Source: Deltaproteobacteria bacterium (GTDB lineage: Bacteria > Desulfobacterota > Syntrophobacteria > Syntrophobacterales > Syntrophobacteraceae). Taken from it: a DNA stretch of 48,794 nt. Both the position numbers and the translations under genes were made by a program. Under the pieces are notes generated by a model that worked only from the letters and a program-made list of their open reading frames with translations, did not search any database and had not been told where the DNA came from. The first letter of the stretch is position 1; each line of letters begins with the position of its first letter. Where the stretch lies: the NCBI GenBank assembly GCA_021813685.1, contig JAKAJS010000194.1, positions 1-48,794 on the forward strand, read 5' to 3'. Below, piece after piece: positions 23,712 to 33,330 of this stretch.

Positions 23712-24009
23712 AACCTTTCTCCTTGAGCTCGTCGGTGATACTCGTGGAAGAGTTGGAGGGGAGAAACCCAACCTCAACTCTGATACCATACGCTTTGACC
23801 ACTGCAGACAACCTGCCCTTCTCGAGTCGACGGCGCGGTCAAATTACGCCTCCGATCATCCTCTTCGACTAAAAGACGTTTGCACCTCTGATTTTGTCCA
23901 CAAAAATCAGCCGGGGAAAAAGATAGTGTAAAAACATCCCGGGGGGTATTTGCTCTGCCCTGTTTGCGGGAGCCCCCTTTTCCGGTCGTCACCGGACAGA
24001 GCAGGTCGC

Positions 24010-27000
24010 TCATGCTGCCTCCTCAACGAGAAGCCGTACGCCCTTCAGAGGGACGCCCACCCAGGCGGGGCGATTGTTCAGTTCGTAGCCGATTTCATAA
24101 ATCGCCTTATCGAGCAGAAAACAATCGAGGAGCGCCTTTGTTTCCTCCTCGCTATCCGGGAGGAGGCCGCTGCCTTTGACGGTGTCAAAGTAAGCCTCCA
24201 GGAAAGCGGCCGAAATGTTTTTAAACCAGAATTCGGCCCAGGGTTTAAGGGTGGGTATGTCTTCGGCCCGCACCTGAGAGTCTTCCGCGAGTGCGATGTG
24301 GACTATGTAATGAAAAGAGCGCACCATTCCGGCCACATCCTTTAGCGGGGAAACCTTGATGCGTCTTTCCCCCGGCGAGCGGGCGGGCTCGCCTTCGAAA
24401 TCGATTATGACGTAATCTTTTCCGGTAAAGAGCACCTGTCCCAGATGGTAATCGCCGTGCACGCGGATTCTTTTGGCGGAGATTTTTTTCCGGAGAACAG
24501 AGCGATAAAAGGAAAGTATCCGGTCTCCCAGGGAAAGCACCTGCGAAGCGTCGGCTGCCGCTTCGGTAGAGAGTTTCGGCAGGTTTGAGGAAAGCAGTTC
24601 GAAAACCCTTTTTTGCTGGCTCTGCATGGATTGAAAAAGCGATCTTTGCCACAGGGTCGTAAAGTCTTCGGGCTCGAAGTGCGGGTCTGAGCCGTCGGAA
24701 GCGAGCGCCAGGTGCATCTGTCCGGTCCGAACCCCCAAAAGCGAAATCAACTCGAAGGGAATCGCCGGCTCCAGGCTTCCAAGGGAGGGCATGTCGGGTT
24801 CCGCTGGATCGGCGGGCCAGACCCGGGCGGGGGGCGGACCTTCCAGCTCGCTTCTCCTGCTAAGCACTTCTTCGAAATAGCGGTGGATTCCCGAAGTAAA
24901 CCAGGAGAAGGCGTCGCCCTGGTTGTGGACATATTCGAGCAAAATTCCCACCGTCAGGCTGTCTTTATTGCCCGGCGTTCGTTGGAGCGCTCCGGAAAAG
25001 GCTGAGATATAGGGAAATCCGGCAACTTCGGTGAGAAACCTTGATATCTCCAGGTCTGGGTTTATTCCCTCTCCCGGCCGCCGGTACAGTTTCAGAAAAT
25101 AATTTTGGCCGAAGGCTATCGACGTGTTGCTTTGATCCGCTTTGAGCACATTTGGCCTCAGAAGTTCCGGATTTTTAAGGACCTGATTGCTGAAGCCCTT
25201 TCCGGGCCAGGCCGAGATTTCGTCGGCGTGCGCCTTGCCCCTGCGGCGCCTGGAAAACATGGTGAGCAGCTGGGTGCAGAAGCGCTCGTTGTAGACGGCG
25301 TCGTAGACAATTCCCGGCGTCCCGTTCAGTTTTACCCGGGAAATGACCGCTCCGGGAAATTCGGAAGCTATCCGCAGGGCTTCCTCGCCGGCTCCGAAGC
25401 CGATGGGAAGCAGATACGTTTCCGAGAGCCCCTCGTTATATTCCACATTGAGGAAGGCTATCCGAAATTCATCGGAATCTCCCGGCAGGGAAGCCGTTTC
25501 GGAAATGCGCAACTGCTGAATTTCGCGCGCTTTGCCGCTGAACCAGCGACACCCGCGAACATAGTCCGGAAGGATTTCGTCTTCCAGCAACTGCCGGTTT
25601 TTCCCCTGTAACAGATCCAGCCAGTTTCGGCCGATTTCGAGTTCTCTCCGGGCGACGGAAACAGGGCGGATCTCTTTGCCCCCGCTTTCCTGGAGAAGGA
25701 AGACATAGCTGCCGTAAGGGCCGAAAGTTAGCGTGTAGGGTGACTCCTCTATACGGCGAAACCCTTTTCCGCCCACCAATTCGAGAGGCGACACTCCTGC
25801 ATAGCGGCGCAGCTCGATATCGCTTTCCTGCGGATAACGGGAAAGATTTACGACAACCAGGATCTTTTCCTCTTCGCAGGCCCTGATAAACGAAAAGACC
25901 TTCTTATTGGACGAGCGAACGACCTGCATGGTCCCCCTGCCAAGCGCCCGGAAGCGTTTGCGCCCGGAGATCAAGCGGCGCATGAACCATAGGAACGAGG
26001 AGCTGTTTTTCTCCTGGGTCTCGACGTTTCTTGTCTGAAAGTGGTATTCGGGATCGATCACGACCGGCAGGTAGAGCTGCTGCGGGTCGGCTTTGGAAAA
26101 CCCGGCGTTTCTGTCGGGACTCCACTGCATGGGCGTGCGCACCCCATCCCGGTCGCCCAGGTAGTAGTTGTCTCCCATAAGGATTTCGCCTCCGTAGTAG
26201 AGGATGGGGCTTCCCGGGAGCAGGAAAAGAAGCGTATAGAGGAGCTTTATCTTCCGAAGATCGTTTCCCATGAGGGGTGCCAGACGCCGGCGAATTCCCA
26301 GATTGATCCTCGCCCGCAGATCGCTTGCGTACATGCGGTACATATAGTCGCGCTCCTCATCGGTAACCATCTCCAGGGTCAGTTCGTCGTGGTTTCGAAG
26401 AAAAAGCCCCCACTGGCAGTTTTGGGGTATCTGCGGGGTCTGCTCCAGGATGTCCACCAGGGGGAAGTTGTCTTCCATCTTGATCGCCATGAAAAGCCGG
26501 GGCATGAGCGGGAAATGAAAAGCCATGTGGCACATGTCGCCGTTTCCAAAGTAGGCCGCCGCATCCTCGGGCCACTGGTTGGCCTCGGCCAGCAGCATTC
26601 GGTCTGTAAAGTTTGCGTCCACATGCGCGCGGAGCTGTCGAAGGAATTCATAGGTCTCGGGCAGATTTTCGCAATTGGTGCCTTCTCTTTCGAAAAGATA
26701 GGGCACAGCATCGAGCCGCATGCCGTCCACCCCCAGTTTCAGCCAAAAATCGATCACCCGGAATATGGCCTTGCGCACCTGCGGGTTATCGTAGTTCAGA
26801 TCCGGCTGGTGCGAATAGAACCTGTGCCAGTAATAGGCCTTGGCGACCGGGTCCCACGCCCAGTTCGAGGTCTCGAAATCCTTGAAAATGATTCGTGCCT
26901 CCGGATATTTCCGGGGGGTATCGGACCAGACGTAAAAGTTTCTGTAGGATGAGCCGGGGTTTGAGCGCCTGGCCCTCTGGAACCAGGGGTGCTGGTCGGA

Positions 27001-27345
27001 GGTGTGGTTTAGAACCAGCTCGGTTATTACCCGTATTCCCCGTTTGTGCGCATCCCTCAAAAACTCGTGAAAATCGGCCAGGGTACCGTAATCGGGATGA
27101 ATGTTCATAAAGTCGGCGATATCGTATCCGCCATCGCGAAACGGGGAGGGATTGAAGGGCAGAAGCCACAGGGCCGTAACTCCGAGGTCCTTTATGTAGT
27201 CGAGCTTTTGACGAAGTCCCTGGAAGTCTCCTATCCCATCGTTATTGCTGTCGAAAAAAGCTTTGACGGGAACTTCGTAGATGATTGCGTCCTTGAACCA
27301 GAGAGGATCCGGCCCGATCAGGTCCGATTGCGTCGGTTTCGGCAT
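24010..27345 (-). CDS. treS: trehalose synthase fused to maltokinase
   Basis: 1111 residues. Residues 1 to about 555 are a GH13 trehalose synthase with catalytic Asp212 (DGMRLDAVPYL), Glu254 (LLAEANQWP) and Asp320 (LRNHDELTLEM). Residues about 560-1111 are a maltokinase (Pep2/Mak) with CRWFSGKAR, the HGDYHLGQVLF catalytic loop and IIDFEGEP metal site. The fusion turns trehalose into maltose and then maltose-1-phosphate, the substrate of GlgE. It follows glgE by 13 bases in the same operon. Cytosolic. SD-like GAGGAG before ATG 27345. Such TreS-Mak fusions are known in several phyla. Confidence 0.95.
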   Translation of the reverse strand: MPKPTQSDLIGPDPLWFKDAIIYEVPVKAFFDSNNDGIGDFQGLRQKLDYIKDLGVTALWLLPFNPSPFRDGGYDIADFMNIHPDYGTLADFHEFLRDAHKRGIRVITELVLNHTSDQHPWFQRARRSNPGSSYRNFYVWSDTPRKYPEARIIFKDFETSNWAWDPVAKAYYWHRFYSHQPDLNYDNPQVRKAIFRVIDFWLKLGVDGMRLDAVPYLFEREGTNCENLPETYEFLRQLRAHVDANFTDRMLLAEANQWPEDAAAYFGNGDMCHMAFHFPLMPRLFMAIKMEDNFPLVDILEQTPQIPQNCQWGLFLRNHDELTLEMVTDEERDYMYRMYASDLRARINLGIRRRLAPLMGNDLRKIKLLYTLLFLLPGSPILYYGGEILMGDNYYLGDRDGVRTPMQWSPDRNAGFSKADPQQLYLPVVIDPEYHFQTRNVETQEKNSSSFLWFMRRLISGRKRFRALGRGTMQVVRSSNKKVFSFIRACEEEKILVVVNLSRYPQESDIELRRYAGVSPLELVGGKGFRRIEESPYTLTFGPYGSYVFLLQESGGKEIRPVSVARRELEIGRNWLDLLQGKNRQLLEDEILPDYVRGCRWFSGKAREIQQLRISETASLPGDSDEFRIAFLNVEYNEGLSETYLLPIGFGAGEEALRIASEFPGAVISRVKLNGTPGIVYDAVYNERFCTQLLTMFSRRRRGKAHADEISAWPGKGFSNQVLKNPELLRPNVLKADQSNTSIAFGQNYFLKLYRRPGEGINPDLEISRFLTEVAGFPYISAFSGALQRTPGNKDSLTVGILLEYVHNQGDAFSWFTSGIHRYFEEVLSRRSELEGPPPARVWPADPAEPDMPSLGSLEPAIPFELISLLGVRTGQMHLALASDGSDPHFEPEDFTTLWQRSLFQSMQSQQKRVFELLSSNLPKLSTEAAADASQVLSLGDRILSFYRSVLRKKISAKRIRVHGDYHLGQVLFTGKDYVIIDFEGEPARSPGERRIKVSPLKDVAGMVRSFHYIVHIALAEDSQVRAEDIPTLKPWAEFWFKNISAAFLEAYFDTVKGSGLLPDSEEETKALLDCFLLDKAIYEIGYELNNRPAWVGVPLKGVRLLVEEAA

Positions 27346-27358
27346 GATTTCTCCTCAC

Positions 27359-29206
27359 CTACATGAAATAATCGAAATCGGTTTCGCGCCGCACCCTGGT
27401 CCGCAGCCGGAAGATATGAGCAGGCATGATCCGCGGGTCCAGTTTTACGAAGTTGCGTTCACCGTACCAGATATATTTTTCTTCGCTCAACAGGTCATGG
27501 CCGAGAAACGGCTGACCGGGCGTTACCCCGAGTTCCCGAAGGGGCATCCGGATCCAGCCCGACTGGGTGTTGACCGGATCGAGATTCACCACCACAAAGA
27601 CCACATCTGCGCCCGCGGATTTGCTGAAGAAGAGCAGTTGATCGTTATCCACTTCGCGAAAGCGCAGGTTCGAGGTTTGCTGGAAAGCGGGGTTCTGTTT
27701 TCGTATGGCGTTCAGCCTGGCGATGAGAGGTTTCAGGTTGCCCGGCCGTTCCCGGTCCCAGTGGCGGATTTCGTATTTTTCCGAATCGAGGTATTCTTCA
27801 CGCCCCTCCAGCGCCCGGTTTTCCAAAAGCTCGAAAGCCGGGCCGTAGATGCCGTAGTTGGAGGAAAGTGTGGCGGCAAGTATCAGTCTTGCGACAAAGG
27901 CCGGCCTGCCCCCGTATTGCAGGAATTCGGGAAGAATATCGGGCGTGTTGGGCCAGAAATTGGGCCGGAAATATTCTTTCAGTTCGGTTCCGGTAAGTTC
28001 TTCGATGTACTCGGTCAGTTCGCGCTTTGCGTTCCGCCAGGTAAAATAGGTGTAGGATTGCGAGAAGCCGATTTTTGCCAGCCGCGCCATCACCTTCGGC
28101 CGCGTAAAGGCTTCGGCGAGAAAGAGCACCTCGGGATATTCCCTTCTCACTTCCGAAAGGAGCCATTGCCAGAAGGCGAAAGGCTTCGTGTGAGGATTAT
28201 CGACCCGGAAAATCCGCACACCTTTTTCCATCCAGAAAAATACGACGCTTTTGAGCTCTTCCCAAAGGGAACGCCAGGCAGCGGACTCAAAATCGAACGG
28301 AACGATATCTTCATATTTTTTAGGGGGATTTTCCGCGTATTGAATCGTTCCGTCCGGCCGGTGTTTGAACCACTCGGGGTGCTCTTTGACATAAGGGTGG
28401 TCGGGCGAGCATTGAAAGGCAAGGTCGAGGGCTATTTCGATCCCGCGGGCGGAGCATGTTTGAAGCAGGCTTTCGAAATCCTCGAAGGTGCCCAGGCCCG
28501 GATCGATCGACTTGTGCCCGCCCTGCTCGGACCCTATCGCCCACGGGCTTCCCGGGTCTTCCTGCGACGCAGTTACCAAATTATTCTTCCCCTTGCGGCC
28601 GGTCTTGCCGATGGGGTGAATCGGCGGCAGATAGAGCACGTCGAAACCCATCCGCGCAATTTCGGGCGCCAGGGCTTCGAGATCGCGAAGTGTTCCGGGC
28701 CTTGAAGGATCGGGCGATGCGGACCGGGGAAAGGCCTCGTACCAGCTGCTGAAGCGCGCCTTCGGCCTTTCCACGAGGATTTCCAATTCCTGCGATCTCG
28801 CGGGGCTCTGCGGACCGGCGGCCGCCTTTTCAGCTATCCGGGCGCCGAGCAGCATGTCCACCGAAACGTCGAGACCCGCATCGACTTTTTTCTTGAGACC
28901 TTCCTGCCAGGTCCGTACGGGGTCTACCCACCCTTCGACGGCAAACCGGTAGGTTCCCGGAGAAGAAAGGCTAAATTCGCCCCGCCACGAATCGTTTCCC
29001 ACAAACTCCATCGGAGCTGGAATCCAATCCGGAGAGCCCGGGGCGCGAAAAAGGAGCCGGACCGAAATCACGTCGTGCCCTTCGGCAAATATATCCGCCG
29101 AGACGACCACCAGGTCGCCTGCAACACGTTTTGCCGGGAACTTGCCGCCTTCTACCGAGGGGCACACATTTTCGATCACGACTCGCGCTGGAACCGGCTC
29201 GGACAT
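27359..29206 (-). CDS. glgE: maltosyl-1-phosphate maltosyltransferase
   Basis: 615 residues, slightly shorter than typical GlgE (about 660-670). An N-terminal beta-sandwich (about 1-125) is followed by a GH13_3 barrel with the nucleophile Asp336 in RVDNPHTKPFAFW and the acid Glu365 in LAEAFTRPKVM. The K(N)-rich loop GRKGKNN and WAIG.EGGH-like segment are the phosphate/maltosyl-binding signature. It adds maltosyl units from alpha-maltose-1-phosphate to growing alpha-1,4-glucan. The upstream neighbour glgM makes the same donor from ADP-glucose, and the downstream treS-mak makes it from trehalose, so both entry routes converge here. Confidence 0.96.
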   Translation of the reverse strand: MSEPVPARVVIENVCPSVEGGKFPAKRVAGDLVVVSADIFAEGHDVISVRLLFRAPGSPDWIPAPMEFVGNDSWRGEFSLSSPGTYRFAVEGWVDPVRTWQEGLKKKVDAGLDVSVDMLLGARIAEKAAAGPQSPARSQELEILVERPKARFSSWYEAFPRSASPDPSRPGTLRDLEALAPEIARMGFDVLYLPPIHPIGKTGRKGKNNLVTASQEDPGSPWAIGSEQGGHKSIDPGLGTFEDFESLLQTCSARGIEIALDLAFQCSPDHPYVKEHPEWFKHRPDGTIQYAENPPKKYEDIVPFDFESAAWRSLWEELKSVVFFWMEKGVRIFRVDNPHTKPFAFWQWLLSEVRREYPEVLFLAEAFTRPKVMARLAKIGFSQSYTYFTWRNAKRELTEYIEELTGTELKEYFRPNFWPNTPDILPEFLQYGGRPAFVARLILAATLSSNYGIYGPAFELLENRALEGREEYLDSEKYEIRHWDRERPGNLKPLIARLNAIRKQNPAFQQTSNLRFREVDNDQLLFFSKSAGADVVFVVVNLDPVNTQSGWIRMPLRELGVTPGQPFLGHDLLSEEKYIWYGERNFVKLDPRIMPAHIFRLRTRVRRETDFDYFM

Positions 29207-29336
29207 AACGATCCTTCCTTCGGTTCTGTTGCGGTTTTACCGGGGCACTTCCTGTTTTGATTTATGTTTGGCTATTTACAATGTAATGATTATTGGCTTG
29301 CGTGCAACGGGAGTTCCCCCTCGGACGGCCCCACAT

Positions 29337-30560
29337 CTACATTTCGGAGATCACATCCCTGTAAAAATCCAGGGTCTGATGCGCTATGCTTTCCCAGCTG
29401 AATATTTCTTCAACCCGCCTGCGGCCGCGTTGTCCCATCTCCCGGGCAAGCTGAGGGGCGTCGAGGAGCCGGTTGATCGCCTCGGCAAGACTTTTCGAAT
29501 AGGCTTCCGGATCCCGGGGTTCGGGATCCGAATTGCTTTTCGGGGTAAACGACACCAGGAGACCCGTCCGGCCATCAACCACTATTTCCGGGATTCCTCC
29601 CACCGCCGCACCGACCACCGGAGCCCCGCACGCCATGGCCTCGATATTGATCAGGCCGAAGGGCTCGTAGATGGACGGGCAGACGAAAACAGAGGCAAGC
29701 GAATAGAGTTTTTTGACCTCATGTTCCGGCAGAAACTCGGGTATCCAAACGATCTGCCGGTCCCCCGTCTTTGCGGCCTGTTCAACGCCTCGGGCCATCT
29801 CCCGGCCGATCTCGGGCGTATCGGGCGTCCCGGCGCACAGGACTACCCCGACGCCGGGCCTGAGATGCCTTATGGCGTTTACCAGGTGAACGATTCCCTT
29901 TTGTCTGGTGACCCTTCCGACGAACAACACGAAAGGCCTCTCCGGGTCTATCCCGCGTGCGGCAAGCACTTCCCTGTCGGGATCGGGCGCATACCGCCCC
30001 GCATCTATTCCGTTGTAGATGACGCGCACCTTCTGCGGAGAGACCCCGTATAATGCCTCCACATCGTTTTTCATCGCCCCGGAAACGGCTACTACGCCGT
30101 CCGCAGACAAAAAGGCGGTCTTTTCGATCCAGCTGCTCACCTTATAGCCGGCCCCCAGCTGCTCTATTTTCCAGGGCCGCTGTGGTTCGAGGGAATGGGT
30201 GGTGAGGATGAGAGGGGCGCCCGTCAGTTCCTTCAGCAGGCAACCCGCCAGATGGGTATACCAGGTGTGGCAATGAATGATGTCCGCCCCCTGCAGGACG
30301 CCAAGCATTTTTACATTGCGCAGGAGCACCCCTGCGAGTTTTTCGAACCGCTCATCTGCGAAGCCGAAATCGAAGGCTGGATCTATTCCGGTCACCCGCA
30401 GTCCGGGGGAGCTCGAATTCTGCTCGCCGAAGCAGAGAACCTCGACGGAGTGTTCCCCTTTGCCGGCGGCGACAAGGGCGCGCGTCAGGTTTTCGACGTG
30501 CACGCCGGCGCCCCCGTAAACATGGGGGGGATATTCGTTGGTCAGTATGGCGATTTTCAT
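29337..30560 (-). CDS. glgM: GT4 glycosyltransferase, maltose-1-phosphate synthase type (GlgM)
   Basis: 407 residues of the actinobacterial 'glycogen synthase' GT4 group now known to make maltose-1-phosphate. N-terminal NEYPPHVYGGAGVHV, then HCHTWYTHLAGCLLKELTGAP, THSLEPQRPWKIEQLG and, in the nucleotide-sugar site, CPSIYEPFGLINIEAMACG (E-x7-E). It probably joins ADP-glucose to glucose-1-phosphate. Its place right before glgE supports this over a plain GlgA. The ATG at 30560 has no SD, and a promoter-like pair lies only about 11 bases upstream, so the mRNA may be leaderless. No ADP-glucose pyrophosphorylase or branching enzyme is in the window. Confidence 0.85.
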   Translation of the reverse strand: MKIAILTNEYPPHVYGGAGVHVENLTRALVAAGKGEHSVEVLCFGEQNSSSPGLRVTGIDPAFDFGFADERFEKLAGVLLRNVKMLGVLQGADIIHCHTWYTHLAGCLLKELTGAPLILTTHSLEPQRPWKIEQLGAGYKVSSWIEKTAFLSADGVVAVSGAMKNDVEALYGVSPQKVRVIYNGIDAGRYAPDPDREVLAARGIDPERPFVLFVGRVTRQKGIVHLVNAIRHLRPGVGVVLCAGTPDTPEIGREMARGVEQAAKTGDRQIVWIPEFLPEHEVKKLYSLASVFVCPSIYEPFGLINIEAMACGAPVVGAAVGGIPEIVVDGRTGLLVSFTPKSNSDPEPRDPEAYSKSLAEAINRLLDAPQLAREMGQRGRRRVEEIFSWESIAHQTLDFYRDVISEM

Positions 30561-30571
30561 ATCGGCAGTAA

Positions 30572-30599
30572 ATTAAACACAGCATGAGCGTCGCGTCAA
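30572..30599 (-). promoter_or_regulatory. candidate promoter of the glgM-glgE-treS operon
   Basis: TTGACG (30599-30594), 16-base spacer, TTTAAT (30577-30572) on the minus strand, ending 11 bases before the glgM ATG. If used, the transcript starts within a few bases of the start codon. Confidence 0.4.
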
Positions 30600-30683
30600 T
30601 GCGTCATGAAGGGGGGAGAGAGGTTGATTTTCCTGCAGGAGTAACTAAAGCATCATAAACGAACCGATGGAGGACGACCTGTG

Positions 30684-32987
30684 ATGATTCGTGAAGACAT
30701 TTTGCGGGATTTTCCGGAGCTTTTTGAAAAAAAGATGGTGAACGGCAAGGAGGTGAGCGTCCAGGATACGATCGCTGTGCTCACCCGCGAACTAAACCCC
30801 GCAATCGCAGCCGCCCTCACCGCGCGTCGCTCGCTTTTGAACTCCCCCGAGGCGGTTCCCGAAAGATATGGCTGGCCGAAATGGGAGGACACCTTTTTCG
30901 ACCCCGTCACCAAGCACTCCTGGACCTTCCGCCAGATCGCCCGTGGGCTTATCGATAACTTTCTGGGACGGGAAAGTGAGTGGCACTGGAGGTTGAACGA
31001 CGAGGCCCCCATCCCGGAGAATGCGCACCCGCTGAAAAATCCCGGGCTCGAGCTGACCGGCCCCTGGCATCCGCTCGACATGGCGTTCAATGCCCTAAAC
31101 AGCCCGGCCCCCATGAACATGCCGGATTTCGAGGATGCTTCACCCCCGCATTTCCAGCCGCACGGCTCGCCCGTAGATCGGCCGATCGGCCTGTTTTCCG
31201 CCCTCAAAAACGCAAGGGAGATCTTCGAAGGCGACTGGGCGAAGCGCGAGTACGAGGTGAGCAAAAAAGGGAAAAAGCGGTCCTACAGAATCAACAAGCC
31301 CCCGGAAGAATGGCCGACCATTTTCGTCCGCCCCCCGAGCATCCACGTGAGATACGAACACGTGCGCGTCGACGGCCAACCGGCGCCCGGCATGATCGTA
31401 GTCGCCGTTTTGTGGGCGCTTTCCAACTACAATGCGCTGAAAAGGGCCGGAACGGGCCTCTACTACTATATCCCCAAGCTTCAGACCCCGCAGGAGGCGG
31501 CGATTGTCGAGAAACTGCTCTCGCGGATCGAGGAAATCATCGGTCTTTTGACGGGCACGCTCAAAATCAAGATGCTCTATGAGGAAGGAAACGCCGGACG
31601 CTACCTTCCGATCATCCTGTGGGTCCTGCGCAGGCGCCTTCTGGGAACCAACGTCGGTCGATGGGATTATCTCGGAAGCCTGATCGAGATGTGGAAAAAC
31701 GATCCGCAGGGAATTTTTCCCGATCCCCAATCCATTGGGATGGCTTCGCCCAACATGATCGCCTATCAGCGGTTCAACTCGCTTATGATGCTCATGGCGG
31801 GCATGAAAGAAAAGGAACTGAGGACGGCGGCGCCCATCGGCGGTATGGCGGCCGTAATGATCTACCCGCCGGGAGACCCGTACGGGCGCGCGTGCTCAAA
31901 CCCCGCAGCTCTTCGCGGAATAGCGGTCGACAAGCTCCGGGAGCGCCTCCTGGGGCTTATCTTCGTGCCCGCCGAGCCGCTTCCGGCAGATCGTCGCCCC
32001 ACCCTGGGCGAGATCCTCGACGACCGGGTGAAGGGAAGGCTCTACGATACGTACCGGCAAAGCTGGGTCGCAAGCCCGGAGGAGGCCTACGTCGCAGCAG
32101 GCAACAGGCCGCTTCGCGCCCCCGTGGCACAGCTTCAGGCAATTCTCGATTCCCCCCTGGAGACCGTAGACGTACGGGGAAAACCGGTGCCGACGGTCAC
32201 AAGCGGTCTTAGCGACGCCGAACGCAGCCTTTTTCGCTCCTGCGGCCTGTTGGATGAAGACGGCAGAATAAAGCCCCGCGTGATCGACCCGGATTCGCTC
32301 AACGCACCGGAAAAGCTTTTCACCCGGGAGCTTTGGGACTCCATCTATTCACCGCCCCGGGGAGAGGTGACCATAGAGCATATCCAGCATGCGTTCTACA
32401 TGGCCGCCAACTACGGTTTCCAAATTCTTAACGGCAACTTCGCAGCGGCCATCGACGACTATGAGCTCAAGCTGCGGTTCATGAACGATCTGGCAACCTA
32501 CCGGATCGATGTTTCCTGGCTGTGGACGCTTCTCCACCACCAGGCGCCCGTAACCCGGGACGGACGACTGAAGCGGCCCGCACTCACAAATGACGGCGTC
32601 GAACCCGCGGTAGACGATCTCCCGGTCAAGGCCGGCACCCCCTTCACGCCCGAGTTGTTCGAAAAGGTCTGGGACTATCACAACGAATGGACCCGCGAAT
32701 TTTTCGCCGAACTGGACCGCCGCGGCGACCCGGGCCGTTTCGATCGCACAAAGGCGCCCGTCATAATGGAGCTTTTGAAACGGCAACTTGTCTCGCCGCG
32801 CTACATCCAGCACAGCGCCCGCGTGCTGTTCGTCGTGGCCGTAGCGAATCAGCAGGAACGCGAGCAGCTCTTTCAGGCGATCTTCGAGTTATCCCGGGAA
32901 GAAATCGTACAGCGGGTGGAAACGGGCGATCTCGACAGGAAGGCCCTTGCGGCCCACGACTATGTCTACGATATTTTCCCGGGTTGA
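30684..32987 (+). CDS. divergent malate synthase-family protein
   Basis: 767 residues (768 if the GTG at 30681 is used; GGAGG at 30669-30673 lies 7 bases from GTG and 10 from ATG). Numbering is from the GTG. The core follows malate synthase A: FVRPPSIHVRYEHVRVDGQP (Arg217), TGLYYYIPKLQTPQEAAIV, TLKIKMLYEE (Glu301), LGTNVGRWDYLGS (Asp329), IGGMAAVM, the DKLRE...SWVASPE stretch, and the C-terminal base region RFMNDLATYRID (Asp603), so the catalytic Arg, metal-binding Glu and Asp, and general base all appear kept. It is longer than MSA (about 530) and of different layout from MSG, with an extra N-terminal domain of about 200 residues. The known reaction is glyoxylate plus acetyl-CoA to malate; here a different acyl-CoA or keto acid is possible. 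Transcribed divergently from glgM; no isocitrate lyase nearby. Confidence 0.82.
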   Translation: MIREDILRDFPELFEKKMVNGKEVSVQDTIAVLTRELNPAIAAALTARRSLLNSPEAVPERYGWPKWEDTFFDPVTKHSWTFRQIARGLIDNFLGRESEWHWRLNDEAPIPENAHPLKNPGLELTGPWHPLDMAFNALNSPAPMNMPDFEDASPPHFQPHGSPVDRPIGLFSALKNAREIFEGDWAKREYEVSKKGKKRSYRINKPPEEWPTIFVRPPSIHVRYEHVRVDGQPAPGMIVVAVLWALSNYNALKRAGTGLYYYIPKLQTPQEAAIVEKLLSRIEEIIGLLTGTLKIKMLYEEGNAGRYLPIILWVLRRRLLGTNVGRWDYLGSLIEMWKNDPQGIFPDPQSIGMASPNMIAYQRFNSLMMLMAGMKEKELRTAAPIGGMAAVMIYPPGDPYGRACSNPAALRGIAVDKLRERLLGLIFVPAEPLPADRRPTLGEILDDRVKGRLYDTYRQSWVASPEEAYVAAGNRPLRAPVAQLQAILDSPLETVDVRGKPVPTVTSGLSDAERSLFRSCGLLDEDGRIKPRVIDPDSLNAPEKLFTRELWDSIYSPPRGEVTIEHIQHAFYMAANYGFQILNGNFAAAIDDYELKLRFMNDLATYRIDVSWLWTLLHHQAPVTRDGRLKRPALTNDGVEPAVDDLPVKAGTPFTPELFEKVWDYHNEWTREFFAELDRRGDPGRFDRTKAPVIMELLKRQLVSPRYIQHSARVLFVVAVANQQEREQLFQAIFELSREEIVQRVETGDLDRKALAAHDYVYDIFPG

Positions 32988-32999
32988 GGGCAGCCCTAT

Positions 33000-33330
33000 T
33001 TACAGGATTTACAGGATTAGTGCATTGCGGAATTGATCTGGAAAAAATACACGGTTTTGTAAGAGAAACAGAGGCGAAAAAGCGAAAGCGAAACGCTTGG
33101 ACAGGATTACAGGATTTACAGGATTAGAAAATTGCTGCATTGATCTGGAAAAAATACACGGTTTTGTGAGGGATGCAAAGGCGAAAAAACGAAAAACCTG
33201 GACAGGCTTATATACCTTGAAACACTTGGTGATACAGTGTCCCTAATCCTGTCAATCCTGTCCAAGTTTTTGTTTTTGGCCTTTTCCCTGACCCGGTCCT
33301 TGATCTCGTCTTGTCCCTAATCCTGTCAAA
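33000..33330. repeat. ACAGGATT repeat cluster with direct and inverted copies
   Basis: The whole 338-base gap between two converging genes is repeats. One unit of about 85 bases (TTTACAGGATTAG...GAATTGATCTGGAAAAAATACACGG...GGCGAAAAA) occurs at about 33000-33085 and again at about 33108-33195, 85-90% alike by eye. The ACAGGATTTACAGGATTA core is answered by inverted CCTAATCCTGTCAATCCTGTCC at 33242-33263 and CCTAATCCTGTCAAA at 33316-33330, giving a large foldable structure. No coding potential. Confidence 0.75.
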
